Positions 1 to 5,182 of a stretch of 5,182 nt of DNA are shown piece after piece (the stretch's first letter is position 1; each line of letters starts with the position of its first letter). The translations under genes were made by a program, and so were the position numbers. The notes under the pieces are model-generated. The model searched no databases and was not told the origin of the DNA. It saw only the letters and a program-made list of their open reading frames with translations. This stretch comes from Paracoccaceae bacterium. GTDB lineage: Bacteria; Pseudomonadota; Alphaproteobacteria; Rhodobacterales; Rhodobacteraceae. The stretch covers positions 1 to 5,182 of the forward strand of contig SLKW01000241.1 in NCBI GenBank assembly GCA_007134405.1. The letters run 5' to 3'.

Positions 1-871
1 GGGCGGACATGAACTGCCCCGGAAGGGTGACGATGCCCAGATCGAGGCTGGGGTAGCGGTTGGCGATGGCCTCGAGCATGCCGAACAGCAGGACCGCGCC
101 CAGCGCGTGCCAGGGGCGCCATTTGGCGAAGATCAGCGCGGCGAGCGCGATGAAGCCGCGCCCGGCGCTCATGTCCTTGACGAAGCCGGCGGAAAGGGAC
201 GTCGCCAGATACGCCCCGCCGATCCCGCACAGCACGCCGCAGATGATCACCGCAGCATAGCGAAGACGCACGACCGAAACGCCAGCCGTGTCCACCGCAG
301 CCGGGTTCTCGCCCACGGCCCTGAGCCGCAGTCCGAAACGGGACCGGTACAAGAGCCACCATGTGAAGGGCACGGTCAGAAGTCCGAGGTAGACGAGGAT
401 CGAGTGGCCCGAGAGGATCTGGCTGTAGACGGGGCCGAGGACCGGCACATCGGCCAGCGCCTGGGCGAAAGGCAACTCAAGCCGCTGGAACCGTGCCTCG
501 CCCATCAGGGACGGCGTCCGGCCGCCCTGGGCGAACCAGCTTTGCGCCACGACCACGGTCATCCCCGCGGCGAGGAAATTGAGCGCAACACCCGAGATGA
601 GCTGGTTGCCGCGGAAGGTGATCGAGGCGATGCCGTGGATGAGCGAGAAGACCACCGCCGAGAGGATGCCGACGCCGAGCCCGACCCAGGCCGAGCCCGT
701 GTAATGTGCGTAGGCGGCCGAAAAGAAGGCCGAGATCAGGAGCTTGCCTTCCAGGCCGATGTCGAAGATGCCGGCGCGTTCCGAAAAGAGCCCGGCGAGG
801 CACGCAAACAGCAAAGGTGTCGCCAGCCGAAGCGTCGAGTCGAGGATCTGGACGACAGTGGCGAGATCCAT
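1..871 (-). CDS. BMP/nucleoside-type ABC importer permease 2 (3' end cut by window edge)
   Basis: This is the second inner-membrane permease of a BMP-family (nucleoside-type) ABC importer, belonging to the branched-chain/CUT2-like permease superfamily (BPD_transp_2). From ATG at 871-869 the frame stays open to the window edge for 290 codons. Family members usually run to about 305-325 residues, so only a short C-terminal tail is missing. Visible marks are FDIGLEGK (residues 36-43), NQLISGVALNFLA (89-101), the cytoplasmic coupling segment RSRFGLRLRAVGENPAA (176-192) and GRGFIALAALIFAKWRPW (237-254). Hydrophobic segments fall near 14-30, 44-78, 92-112, 157-175, 203-224 and 256-270. The ATG shares one base with the stop of permease 1 (TGATG) and has only a weak G-run upstream, so translation is probably coupled. 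The same motifs occur in permease 1, so the two should form a heterodimeric pore. The general assignment is firm; the substrate is inferred. Confidence 0.93.
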   Translation of the reverse strand, partial: MDLATVVQILDSTLRLATPLLFACLAGLFSERAGIFDIGLEGKLLISAFFSAAYAHYTGSAWVGLGVGILSAVVFSLIHGIASITFRGNQLISGVALNFLAAGMTVVVAQSWFAQGGRTPSLMGEARFQRLELPFAQALADVPVLGPVYSQILSGHSILVYLGLLTVPFTWWLLYRSRFGLRLRAVGENPAAVDTAGVSVVRLRYAAVIICGVLCGIGGAYLATSLSAGFVKDMSAGRGFIALAALIFAKWRPWHALGAVLLFGMLEAIANRYPSLDLGIVTLPGQFMSA

Positions 872-1968
872 CAACGCCGCCCCCGCGCCGCCAGGAAGAG
901 CGCCGTCAGCGGCGCGCGCACCATGTTGTCGAGCGCACCGGTGAACAGGATCACCAGAGCCTGGATGATGACGATCATCTCGCGCGGGATCGAGGTTTCG
1001 ATGGCCAGTTCCGAGCCCCCCTGGAAGAGAAAGCCGAACAGAAGCGCCGCCGGAATGATGCCGAAGGGGTGCGAGCGGCCCATCAGCGCCACCGCGATGC
1101 CAATGAAACCCGCCCCCTCGACCGCGTTCATCACCAGCCTTTGCGGCCCGCCCATCACCGAATTCACCGCCATCATGCCGGCCAGCGCACCCGAGATCAG
1201 CATGGTCAGCATGATGATCTTGACGCTCGAGATCCCGGCGTAGTGGGCCGCGGGTTCGCTCTGACCGAAGGCGCGGATGGAAAAGCCGAGCCGTGTGCGC
1301 CAGAGCATCACCCAGGCAAGGAAACAGGCGAAAAGCGCGATGAACAGCATCACGTTCGCCGGGCCCGAGCGGGAGAATTCGATCCCGATGGGCTCAAGGA
1401 TATCGGCGAGGCGGGGAAGGCGAATGTCGCGCGAGAACCTCGCCGTCGCCGGATCCATCGAACCGGCCGGGCGGAGGACATGGCTGAGCAGGTAGTTGAG
1501 AAGCGAGAACGCGATGAAGTTGAACATGATCGTGGTGATCACGATATGGCTGCCGCGCTTGGCCTGCAGATAGCCCGGGATCGCCGCCCAGGCCGCGCCG
1601 AACAGCGCCGAGGCGAAGAGCGCGGCGATGATCGCCGTCCACCAGTTGGGCCAGGGGACGAACAGCAGGACCAGCGCAACGCCGAGCCCCCCGAGCAGGG
1701 CCTGACCTTCGCCCCCGATGTTGAAAAGCCGCGCCTGGAAGGCGATGGAGACGGCAAGCCCGGTCAGCAGAAAGTTGGTGGTGTAGTAAAGCGTGTAACC
1801 CCAGCCGTAGGTTGAGCCGAGCGCGCCCTGCACCATCAGGCGGGTCGCTTCCCACGGGTCTTCGCCGATCGCGAGGATCACCAGGGCAGAGATCAGGAAG
1901 GCGATGATCAGCGAGATCAGCGGAACGAGCGTGACATCCGCCCAATGCGGCAGCCGGCGCGCGCTCAT
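871..1968 (-). CDS. BMP/nucleoside-type ABC importer permease 1
   Basis: This 365-residue inner-membrane protein is the first permease of the importer and belongs to the same family as YufP/NupP-type nucleoside permeases. Diagnostic segments are FNIGGEGQALLGG (residues 82-94), GSHIVITTIMFNFIAFSLLN (139-158), the cytoplasmic loop RTRLGFSIRAFGQSEPAAHY (224-243), which should contact the ATPase, and GAGFIGIAVALMGRSHPFG (285-303). About ten hydrophobic stretches are visible, including 14-34, 90-106, 110-130, 141-162, 204-223, 252-273 and 328-346. The N-terminus is short and basic (MSARR). The length is normal for the longer permease of these pairs. Its ATG overlaps the ATPase stop in an ATGA, and its stop overlaps the next start in TGATG, so this is a translationally coupled operon gene. 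No truncation or frameshift is seen. Confidence 0.95.
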   Translation of the reverse strand: MSARRLPHWADVTLVPLISLIIAFLISALVILAIGEDPWEATRLMVQGALGSTYGWGYTLYYTTNFLLTGLAVSIAFQARLFNIGGEGQALLGGLGVALVLLFVPWPNWWTAIIAALFASALFGAAWAAIPGYLQAKRGSHIVITTIMFNFIAFSLLNYLLSHVLRPAGSMDPATARFSRDIRLPRLADILEPIGIEFSRSGPANVMLFIALFACFLAWVMLWRTRLGFSIRAFGQSEPAAHYAGISSVKIIMLTMLISGALAGMMAVNSVMGGPQRLVMNAVEGAGFIGIAVALMGRSHPFGIIPAALLFGFLFQGGSELAIETSIPREMIVIIQALVILFTGALDNMVRAPLTALFLAARGRR

Positions 1969-3530
1969 GCCGCCGACCCCCGCACACCGGCCATCAGCAG
2001 GCCCAATTCGCGCGCATCGGTCTGGTCGGGCATCCGCTCGCCCATGATGCGCCCGTCGAACATCACCGCGATCCGGTCGGAAAGCGACAGGATCTCGTCG
2101 AGTTCAACCGATACCAGCAGGATGGCCTTGCCCTGGTCACGCAACGCGATGAGTTGCTGGTGGATGAACTCGATCGCGCCGATATCAACGCCACGGGTGG
2201 GCTGACCCACAAGTAGAAGGTCTGGGTTGCGCTCCATCTCGCGCGCAAGCACGAGCTTCTGCTGGTTCCCGCCCGAAAAACTCTCGGCGGTCAGCATCGG
2301 GTTGGGCGGGCGGACGTCGAAACGTTCCATCTTGCCGCGCGCATCCTTGAGGATGGCGGCATTGTCCATCAGGAGCGCGTTCTTCTGGTATTCCGGCGCG
2401 TGGTGATAACCGAAGGCGATGTTTTCCCAGGCCATGAAGTTGAGCACCAGCCCGCAGCGATGGCGGTTCTCGTGCACATGCGCGATGGAGTTGCTGCGGC
2501 GGGTATGGGCGTCGTCGCGGCGCAGGCCAAGGTCGAGCGTGTGGTCCTTCATCGTAACCATGCCCTCGCCCGGGATCATGCCGGCAAGCACTTCCAGCAG
2601 TTCCGACTGCCCGTTGCCGGCCACACCGGCGATGCCGAGGATCTCTCCGGCGCGGATATCGAGGTCGATTCCACGCAGCCGTTCCACGCCGAAACGGTCC
2701 ACGACGCGCAGGCCGCGCGCCTGCAGCACCACCGGACCGGGGTTCGCCGGGGCTTTCTCCACCCGCAAAAGAACCTTGCGCCCGACCATCAACTCGGCCA
2801 GTTCGGCGGGGGTTGTGTTCGCGGTTTGCAGCGTTGCGACCATCTCGCCGCGACGCATGACGCTGACCTCGTCCGTCACCTCCATGATCTCTCGCAGCTT
2901 GTGCGTGATGAGAATGATCGTCTTTCCCTCGTCCCTGAGCCCGCGCAGGATGCGGAACAGGTGGTCGGCCTCGGCCGGGGTCAGCACGCCCGTCGGCTCG
3001 TCCAGGATCAGGATGCTCGCTTCGCGATACAGCGCCTTCAGGATCTCGACGCGTTGCTGGTGACCGACGCTCAGTTCCTCGATCAACGCATCCGGGTCTA
3101 CCTGCAACTCGTATTCGCGCGCCAGGTCCCTGAGCAGCCGGCGCGCACGGGAAAGCGAGGGGCGTAGCAGAGCGCTGTCCTCGGCGCCGAGGATGACGTT
3201 CTCGAGCACCGTGAAATTCTCGACCAGCTTGAAATGCTGGAAGACCATGCCAATGCCGGCGCGGATCGCCGCCAGGCTGTCGGTGATTTCGACCTTCTTT
3301 CCATCGATGAGGATCTCGCCCGCATCGGCCGCGTAAAAGCCGTAAAGGATCGACATCAGCGTCGACTTGCCGGCCCCGTTCTCGCCGATGATTCCGTGGA
3401 TCGTGCCTTTCGTGACCCGAATGCCGATGTCCTTGTTGGCCTGCACCGGTCCGAAGGACTTGGAAATGCCGCGAAGTTCGATGGCGGGAACGGCGGCTGC
3501 CCGCCGTTCCCCAGTGGTGTCGGCGCTCAT
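1965..3530 (-). CDS. BMP/nucleoside-type ABC importer ATP-binding protein (two fused NBDs)
   Basis: This 521-residue cytoplasmic ATPase has two nucleotide-binding domains in one chain, as in YufO/NupO and sugar CUT2 (RbsA-like) importers. NBD1 is intact: Walker A GENGAGKST (49-57), Q-loop Q98, signature LSVGHQQR (153-160), Walker B ILILDEPTG (173-181) and H-loop H210. NBD2 is degenerate: its P-loop reads GVAGNGQSE (302-310) without the usual GK(S/T), the signature FSGGNQQK (418-425) is kept, the Walker B acidic pair is replaced by G442-Q443 within LLLVGQPTRGVD, and V475 stands where the H-loop histidine would be. Degeneracy of this kind is typical of the family. I place the start at ATG 3530, not at the upstream in-frame ATG 3587. 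The 3530 start lies 13 bp after the binding-protein stop with a GAGG about 11 bases upstream, whereas 3587 would overlap that gene by 44 bases and add 19 residues with no family character. The gene ends in an ATGA overlap with permease 1. Confidence 0.95.
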   Translation of the reverse strand: MSADTTGERRAAAVPAIELRGISKSFGPVQANKDIGIRVTKGTIHGIIGENGAGKSTLMSILYGFYAADAGEILIDGKKVEITDSLAAIRAGIGMVFQHFKLVENFTVLENVILGAEDSALLRPSLSRARRLLRDLAREYELQVDPDALIEELSVGHQQRVEILKALYREASILILDEPTGVLTPAEADHLFRILRGLRDEGKTIILITHKLREIMEVTDEVSVMRRGEMVATLQTANTTPAELAELMVGRKVLLRVEKAPANPGPVVLQARGLRVVDRFGVERLRGIDLDIRAGEILGIAGVAGNGQSELLEVLAGMIPGEGMVTMKDHTLDLGLRRDDAHTRRSNSIAHVHENRHRCGLVLNFMAWENIAFGYHHAPEYQKNALLMDNAAILKDARGKMERFDVRPPNPMLTAESFSGGNQQKLVLAREMERNPDLLLVGQPTRGVDIGAIEFIHQQLIALRDQGKAILLVSVELDEILSLSDRIAVMFDGRIMGERMPDQTDARELGLLMAGVRGSAA

Positions 3531-3543
3531 CGCCCGGGCGGCC

Positions 3544-4539
3544 TCAGAAGCCTGCGACGGGGCAGGAATCGTCGGACATGTAGTCATGCACCTCGATTTC
3601 GCCTGAGATGATCTTTTCTTCGGCCTCTTCCATCGCGGCGCGCATCTCGTCGGTGATGAGATCCTCGTTGTGCTCGTCGAGCGCCCAGCCGACCCCGCCA
3701 GCGGCCAGATCCATCGTCTGGACGCCGGTCTCGAGCTCCGGCCCCTCCATCATCGCGTCATAGACGGCGTTATCCACGCGCTTGAGCATCGATGTCAGCA
3801 CCTGGCCGGGGTGCAGGTGGTTCTGGTTCGAATCGACGCCGATCGACAGGATGTCGGCATCCGCAGCGGTTTGCAGAACGCCCACGCCCGTTCCGCCCGC
3901 CGCCGCATAGACCACGTCGGCGCCCTGGCTGATCTGAGCCTGTGTGATCTCTCCACCCCGAACCGGGTCGTTCCAGGCCGCGGGCGTCGTGCCGGTGAAA
4001 TTGATGATGACCTGTGCATCGGGGTTGGTATCCATGACGCCCTGGGCATAGCCGCAGCCGAAGCGCCGGATGAGCGGGATGTCCATGCCGCCGACAAACC
4101 CCACCACCCCGCTTTCCGAGGCCATCGCGGCGAGCTTGCCGACGAGGTAGGATCCTTCATGTTCGGTAAAGACGACCGAGCGTACATTCGGCTCGTCCAC
4201 GACACCATCGATGATGACGAAAGTCGTGTCGGGATAGTCGGGCGCAATCTCTTCCAGGACTGACATGAATGCGAAGCCCGTCATGACGATCGGGTTCGAG
4301 CCCCCCTCGGCCAGGCGGCGCAGTGCCTGTTCGCGCTGCGCTTCGGACTGCATCTCGATGTCGCGGTAGCTGCCGCCGGTCTCCTCGGCCCAGCGTTCGG
4401 CGCCGGTGTACGCCGCCTCGTTAAACGATTTGTCGAACTTGCCGCCCAGGTCGTAGACGACGGCGGGATCGGCAGACGCGGCACCGGCGGAAAGCGCCAG
4501 CGCGGCTGTCGCAGCAAGCAGTCGGGCAGTCAGTTTCAT
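3544..4539 (-). CDS. BMP/PnrA-family periplasmic substrate-binding protein
   Basis: This 331-residue protein is the ligand-capturing component of the importer. Residues 1-23 form a Sec signal peptide: a basic start (MKLTAR), a hydrophobic alanine/leucine core and a probable cut after ASA (21-23). There is no lipobox cysteine, so it should be a soluble periplasmic protein, unlike the lipoprotein members in spirochaetes and Gram-positives. The mature chain shows BMP/PnrA family marks: YDLGGKFDKSFNEAA (29-43, matching the D-KSFN ligand motif), VGFVGGMDIPLI (146-157), YAAAGGTGVGVLQ (211-223) and SIGVDSNQ (232-239). The family binds purine and other nucleosides; some relatives bind other ligands, so substrate is inferred. 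It has two cysteines in the mature form, C162 and C326. A strong Shine-Dalgarno (GGGAG, 4551-4547) sits 7 bases before the ATG. It is the first gene of the transporter operon, with a candidate promoter about 75-100 bp upstream. Confidence 0.95.
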   Translation of the reverse strand: MKLTARLLAATAALALSAGAASADPAVVYDLGGKFDKSFNEAAYTGAERWAEETGGSYRDIEMQSEAQREQALRRLAEGGSNPIVMTGFAFMSVLEEIAPDYPDTTFVIIDGVVDEPNVRSVVFTEHEGSYLVGKLAAMASESGVVGFVGGMDIPLIRRFGCGYAQGVMDTNPDAQVIINFTGTTPAAWNDPVRGGEITQAQISQGADVVYAAAGGTGVGVLQTAADADILSIGVDSNQNHLHPGQVLTSMLKRVDNAVYDAMMEGPELETGVQTMDLAAGGVGWALDEHNEDLITDEMRAAMEEAEEKIISGEIEVHDYMSDDSCPVAGF

Positions 4540-4546
4540 TCAGTCT

Positions 4547-4551
4547 CTCCC
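4547..4551 (-). promoter_or_regulatory. Shine-Dalgarno of the binding-protein gene
   Basis: GGGAG reads on the minus strand 7 bases before ATG 4539-4537. It is the clearest ribosome binding site in the window and fixes the start of the binding-protein gene. Its 5' G residues are also part of a candidate hairpin (4549-4564). Confidence 0.75.
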
Positions 4552-4587
4552 GGTTGCGGCCGGACACTTTCGCGCCGGACCGAAGTG
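4549..4587 (-). promoter_or_regulatory. Candidate two-hairpin leader upstream of the binding-protein gene
   Basis: Two adjacent small inverted repeats lie in the presumed leader RNA. Hairpin 1 pairs CACUUCG (4587-4581) with CGAAAGUG (4572-4565), leaving one A bulged and an 8-base loop, GUCCGGCG. Hairpin 2 pairs UCCGG (4564-4560) with CCGGG (4553-4549) around the loop CCGCAA, including one U-G wobble at its base. Its 3' arm overlaps the first bases of the Shine-Dalgarno. The loop of hairpin 1 contains CCGG, which could pair with either arm of hairpin 2 instead. The sequence GTCCGGC occurs twice (4580-4574 and 4565-4559). I do not recognise a known riboswitch class. Small GC-rich stems arise easily in this DNA, so this is a hypothesis. 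Confidence 0.25.
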
Positions 4588-4600
4588 ATCGTTGGGCCAA

Positions 4601-4694
4601 GGCCATGCGCTCGATCTAGGGTTATCGGGACGTATTCCGTCAAGGGCGAAATGGTCACCAAGGCGGGAAGAGGTCGAACGACGGGCGCATGGCC
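4601..4694. repeat. Perfect 10-bp inverted repeat flanking the candidate promoter
   Basis: GGCCATGCGC at 4601-4610 is the exact reverse complement of GCGCATGGCC at 4685-4694, with 74 bp between the arms. The match stops at exactly 10 bp on both sides. The candidate promoter (4614-4643) lies between the arms, one arm falling near the expected transcription start and the other about 40 bp upstream of the -35. This layout would suit paired operators for a looping regulator, but a chance match cannot be excluded in GC-rich DNA. Confidence 0.35.
4614..4643 (-). promoter_or_regulatory. Candidate sigma-70-type promoter for the transporter operon
   Basis: On the minus strand TTGACG (4643-4638) matches the -35 consensus at five of six positions. 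A weak -10-like CTAGAT (4619-4614) follows after 18 bases; it differs at one base from the CTATAT form often cited for alphaproteobacteria, but the spacing is longer than ideal. If used, transcription would begin near 4605-4608 and give a leader of about 65-70 bases before the binding-protein ATG. The position, between the two operons and inside a 10-bp inverted repeat, supports the call. The -10 is poor, so confidence is moderate. Confidence 0.4.
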
Positions 4695-4699
4695 GGCAC

Positions 4700-5122
4700 T
4701 CACGCGCGTGGCAACGTGCGACTGAGCAAGAGGGCGTCGACTGGGTGTCCGAAACGATTGCGGAAATATCCGGGACGCCGACCGACCGGTGCAAATCCGC
4801 AGGCAAGATAAAGCGCGAGCGCCGCGGAATTGTCTTCGGCCAGTTCGAGATGCACCACCCTTGCGCCGTGACTGCGCGCATGTCGCTCAATCCGATCCAT
4901 CAACAGCCGCCCCAGGCCCTGCCGCCGAAAACCAGGATCGGTCGCGATGGTCAGCAACTCCGCCTCGTCCGCCACGATCCGGACGAGCGCGAAGGCGGAA
5001 TGACCTTCGGCAAGCAATGTGACCCCGGGGCTGCGCAACAAGCCCTCGATGCTGTCCGCGCTCCAGGCGAGCGGTGGCTCGAAGCAGCGGGCGTGCAGCG
5101 CGGCCAGCGCCCGCGGTGTCAT
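4700..5122 (-). CDS. rimI: RimI-like GNAT N-acetyltransferase
   Basis: This 140-residue cytoplasmic protein is a GCN5-related acetyltransferase of the RimI type, which uses acetyl-CoA to acetylate protein N-termini (ribosomal protein S18 in E. coli, 148 residues). The core EAELLTIATDPGFRRQGLG (residues 53-71) contains the acetyl-CoA pyrophosphate-binding RRQGLG loop (66-71). It is followed by LELAEDNSAALALYLACGF (92-110), which carries the usual RimI N-S/A-A-LY pattern with Y105, and by GRRPGYF (114-120). These are close to the RimI consensus, although GNAT substrates are hard to prove from sequence. ATG 5122 is the only sensible start, since the next methionine is residue 75, inside the fold. 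It has no clear Shine-Dalgarno and begins 4 bases after the stop of the preceding gene, so coupled translation is likely. The preceding tsaB-like gene end supports the RimI assignment, because tsaB-rimI pairs are widespread in bacteria. Confidence 0.85.
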   Translation of the reverse strand: MTPRALAALHARCFEPPLAWSADSIEGLLRSPGVTLLAEGHSAFALVRIVADEAELLTIATDPGFRRQGLGRLLMDRIERHARSHGARVVHLELAEDNSAALALYLACGFAPVGRRPGYFRNRFGHPVDALLLSRTLPRA

Positions 5123-5126
5123 GGGA

Positions 5127-5182
5127 TCAATCGAGAAGCGCCGGCGCCGTGTCTGCCGCGGGGGCGGCGTCGGCCGGGCGCA
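5127..5182 (-). CDS. tsaB: Probable TsaB C-terminal end (partial)
   Basis: Only the last 17 codons and the TGA stop (5129-5127) lie in the window; the rest is upstream of the edge. The readable tail is RPADAAPAADTAPALLD. An R-(P/A)-x-D-A-x-P stretch followed by a short alanine/proline tail is what I would expect at the end of alphaproteobacterial TsaB, the non-catalytic partner of TsaD in making the t6A modification of ANN-decoding tRNAs. The gene sits 4 bases upstream of a RimI-like gene, a classic arrangement. The call rests on this context and a very short peptide, so another gene end in the same frame remains possible. Confidence 0.55.
   Translation of the reverse strand, partial: RPADAAPAADTAPALLD

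Noticed and set aside
107..1815. Two long plus-strand open frames (107-1243 and 706-1815, 378 and 369 codons).
   Set aside because: They lie antisense to the two permease genes, are arginine/proline/histidine-rich with low-complexity composition, and show no recognisable domain. They are explained by scarcity of stops in GC-rich DNA.
2400..3167. Plus-strand open frames of 255 and 214 codons opposite the ATPase gene.
   Set aside because: They are antisense to clear Walker and signature motifs of the ATPase, overlap each other in different frames and have no domain-like pattern.
3531..3540. 10-bp perfect palindrome CGCCCGGGCG between the binding-protein stop and the ATPase start.
   Set aside because: With no loop it cannot form a useful hairpin, there is no T run after it, and GC-only palindromes of this size are common at this base composition.
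3531..3587. Upstream ATG at 3587 as the start of the ATPase.
   Set aside because: It would overlap the binding-protein gene by 44 bases and add a 19-residue stretch not typical of the family. ATG 3530 sits right after the preceding stop with a plausible GAGG.
4673..4682. Small inverted repeat GTCG-AA-CGAC after rimI as a terminator.
   Set aside because: The stem is 4 bp with a 2-base loop, and no T run follows in the direction of transcription.
4540..4890. Minus-strand open frame of 116 codons running from inside rimI across the intergenic region.
   Set aside because: It overlaps the well-supported rimI frame, has no recognisable motifs and ends at the binding-protein start, so it is a chance open frame.

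Overview
The window is a GC-rich, tightly packed bacterial segment in which every supported gene lies on the minus strand, so biological order runs from high to low coordinates. GC content, the tsaB-rimI pairing and the style of the proteins suggest an alphaproteobacterium, most likely of the Rhodobacteraceae (Roseobacter/Rhodobacter group). That placement is inference; no rRNA or other marker is present.

Layout in transcription order. Positions 5182-5127 hold the last 17 codons of a gene that is probably tsaB (tRNA t6A biosynthesis). It is followed after 4 bases by a complete RimI-like GNAT acetyltransferase (5122-4700). A 160-bp intergenic region (4699-4540) carries a candidate promoter, a perfect 10-bp inverted repeat around that promoter, two small candidate leader hairpins and a good Shine-Dalgarno sequence.

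A four-gene ABC importer operon follows: a periplasmic BMP/PnrA-family substrate-binding protein (4539-3544), a double-domain ATPase (3530-1965), permease 1 (1968-871) and permease 2 (871 to the window edge, missing roughly the last 20-35 residues). The genes are 13 bp apart, then overlap by 4 bp (ATGA) and by 1 bp (TGATG), so translation is probably coupled.

The binding protein should capture a ligand in the periplasm and deliver it to the heterodimeric permease, with the fused ATPase powering uptake. By family (PnrA of Treponema; the YufNOPQ/NupNOPQ type of Bacillus subtilis) the ligand is probably a purine or other nucleoside, but the sequence alone does not prove it.

This is mostly an ordinary housekeeping and transport region, and I see no sign of a novel multi-gene system, mobile element, CRISPR array or RNA gene. 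The best leads are the regulatory architecture upstream of the binding-protein gene and some residue substitutions in the second ATPase domain. Long plus-strand open frames are antisense shadows of the real genes.
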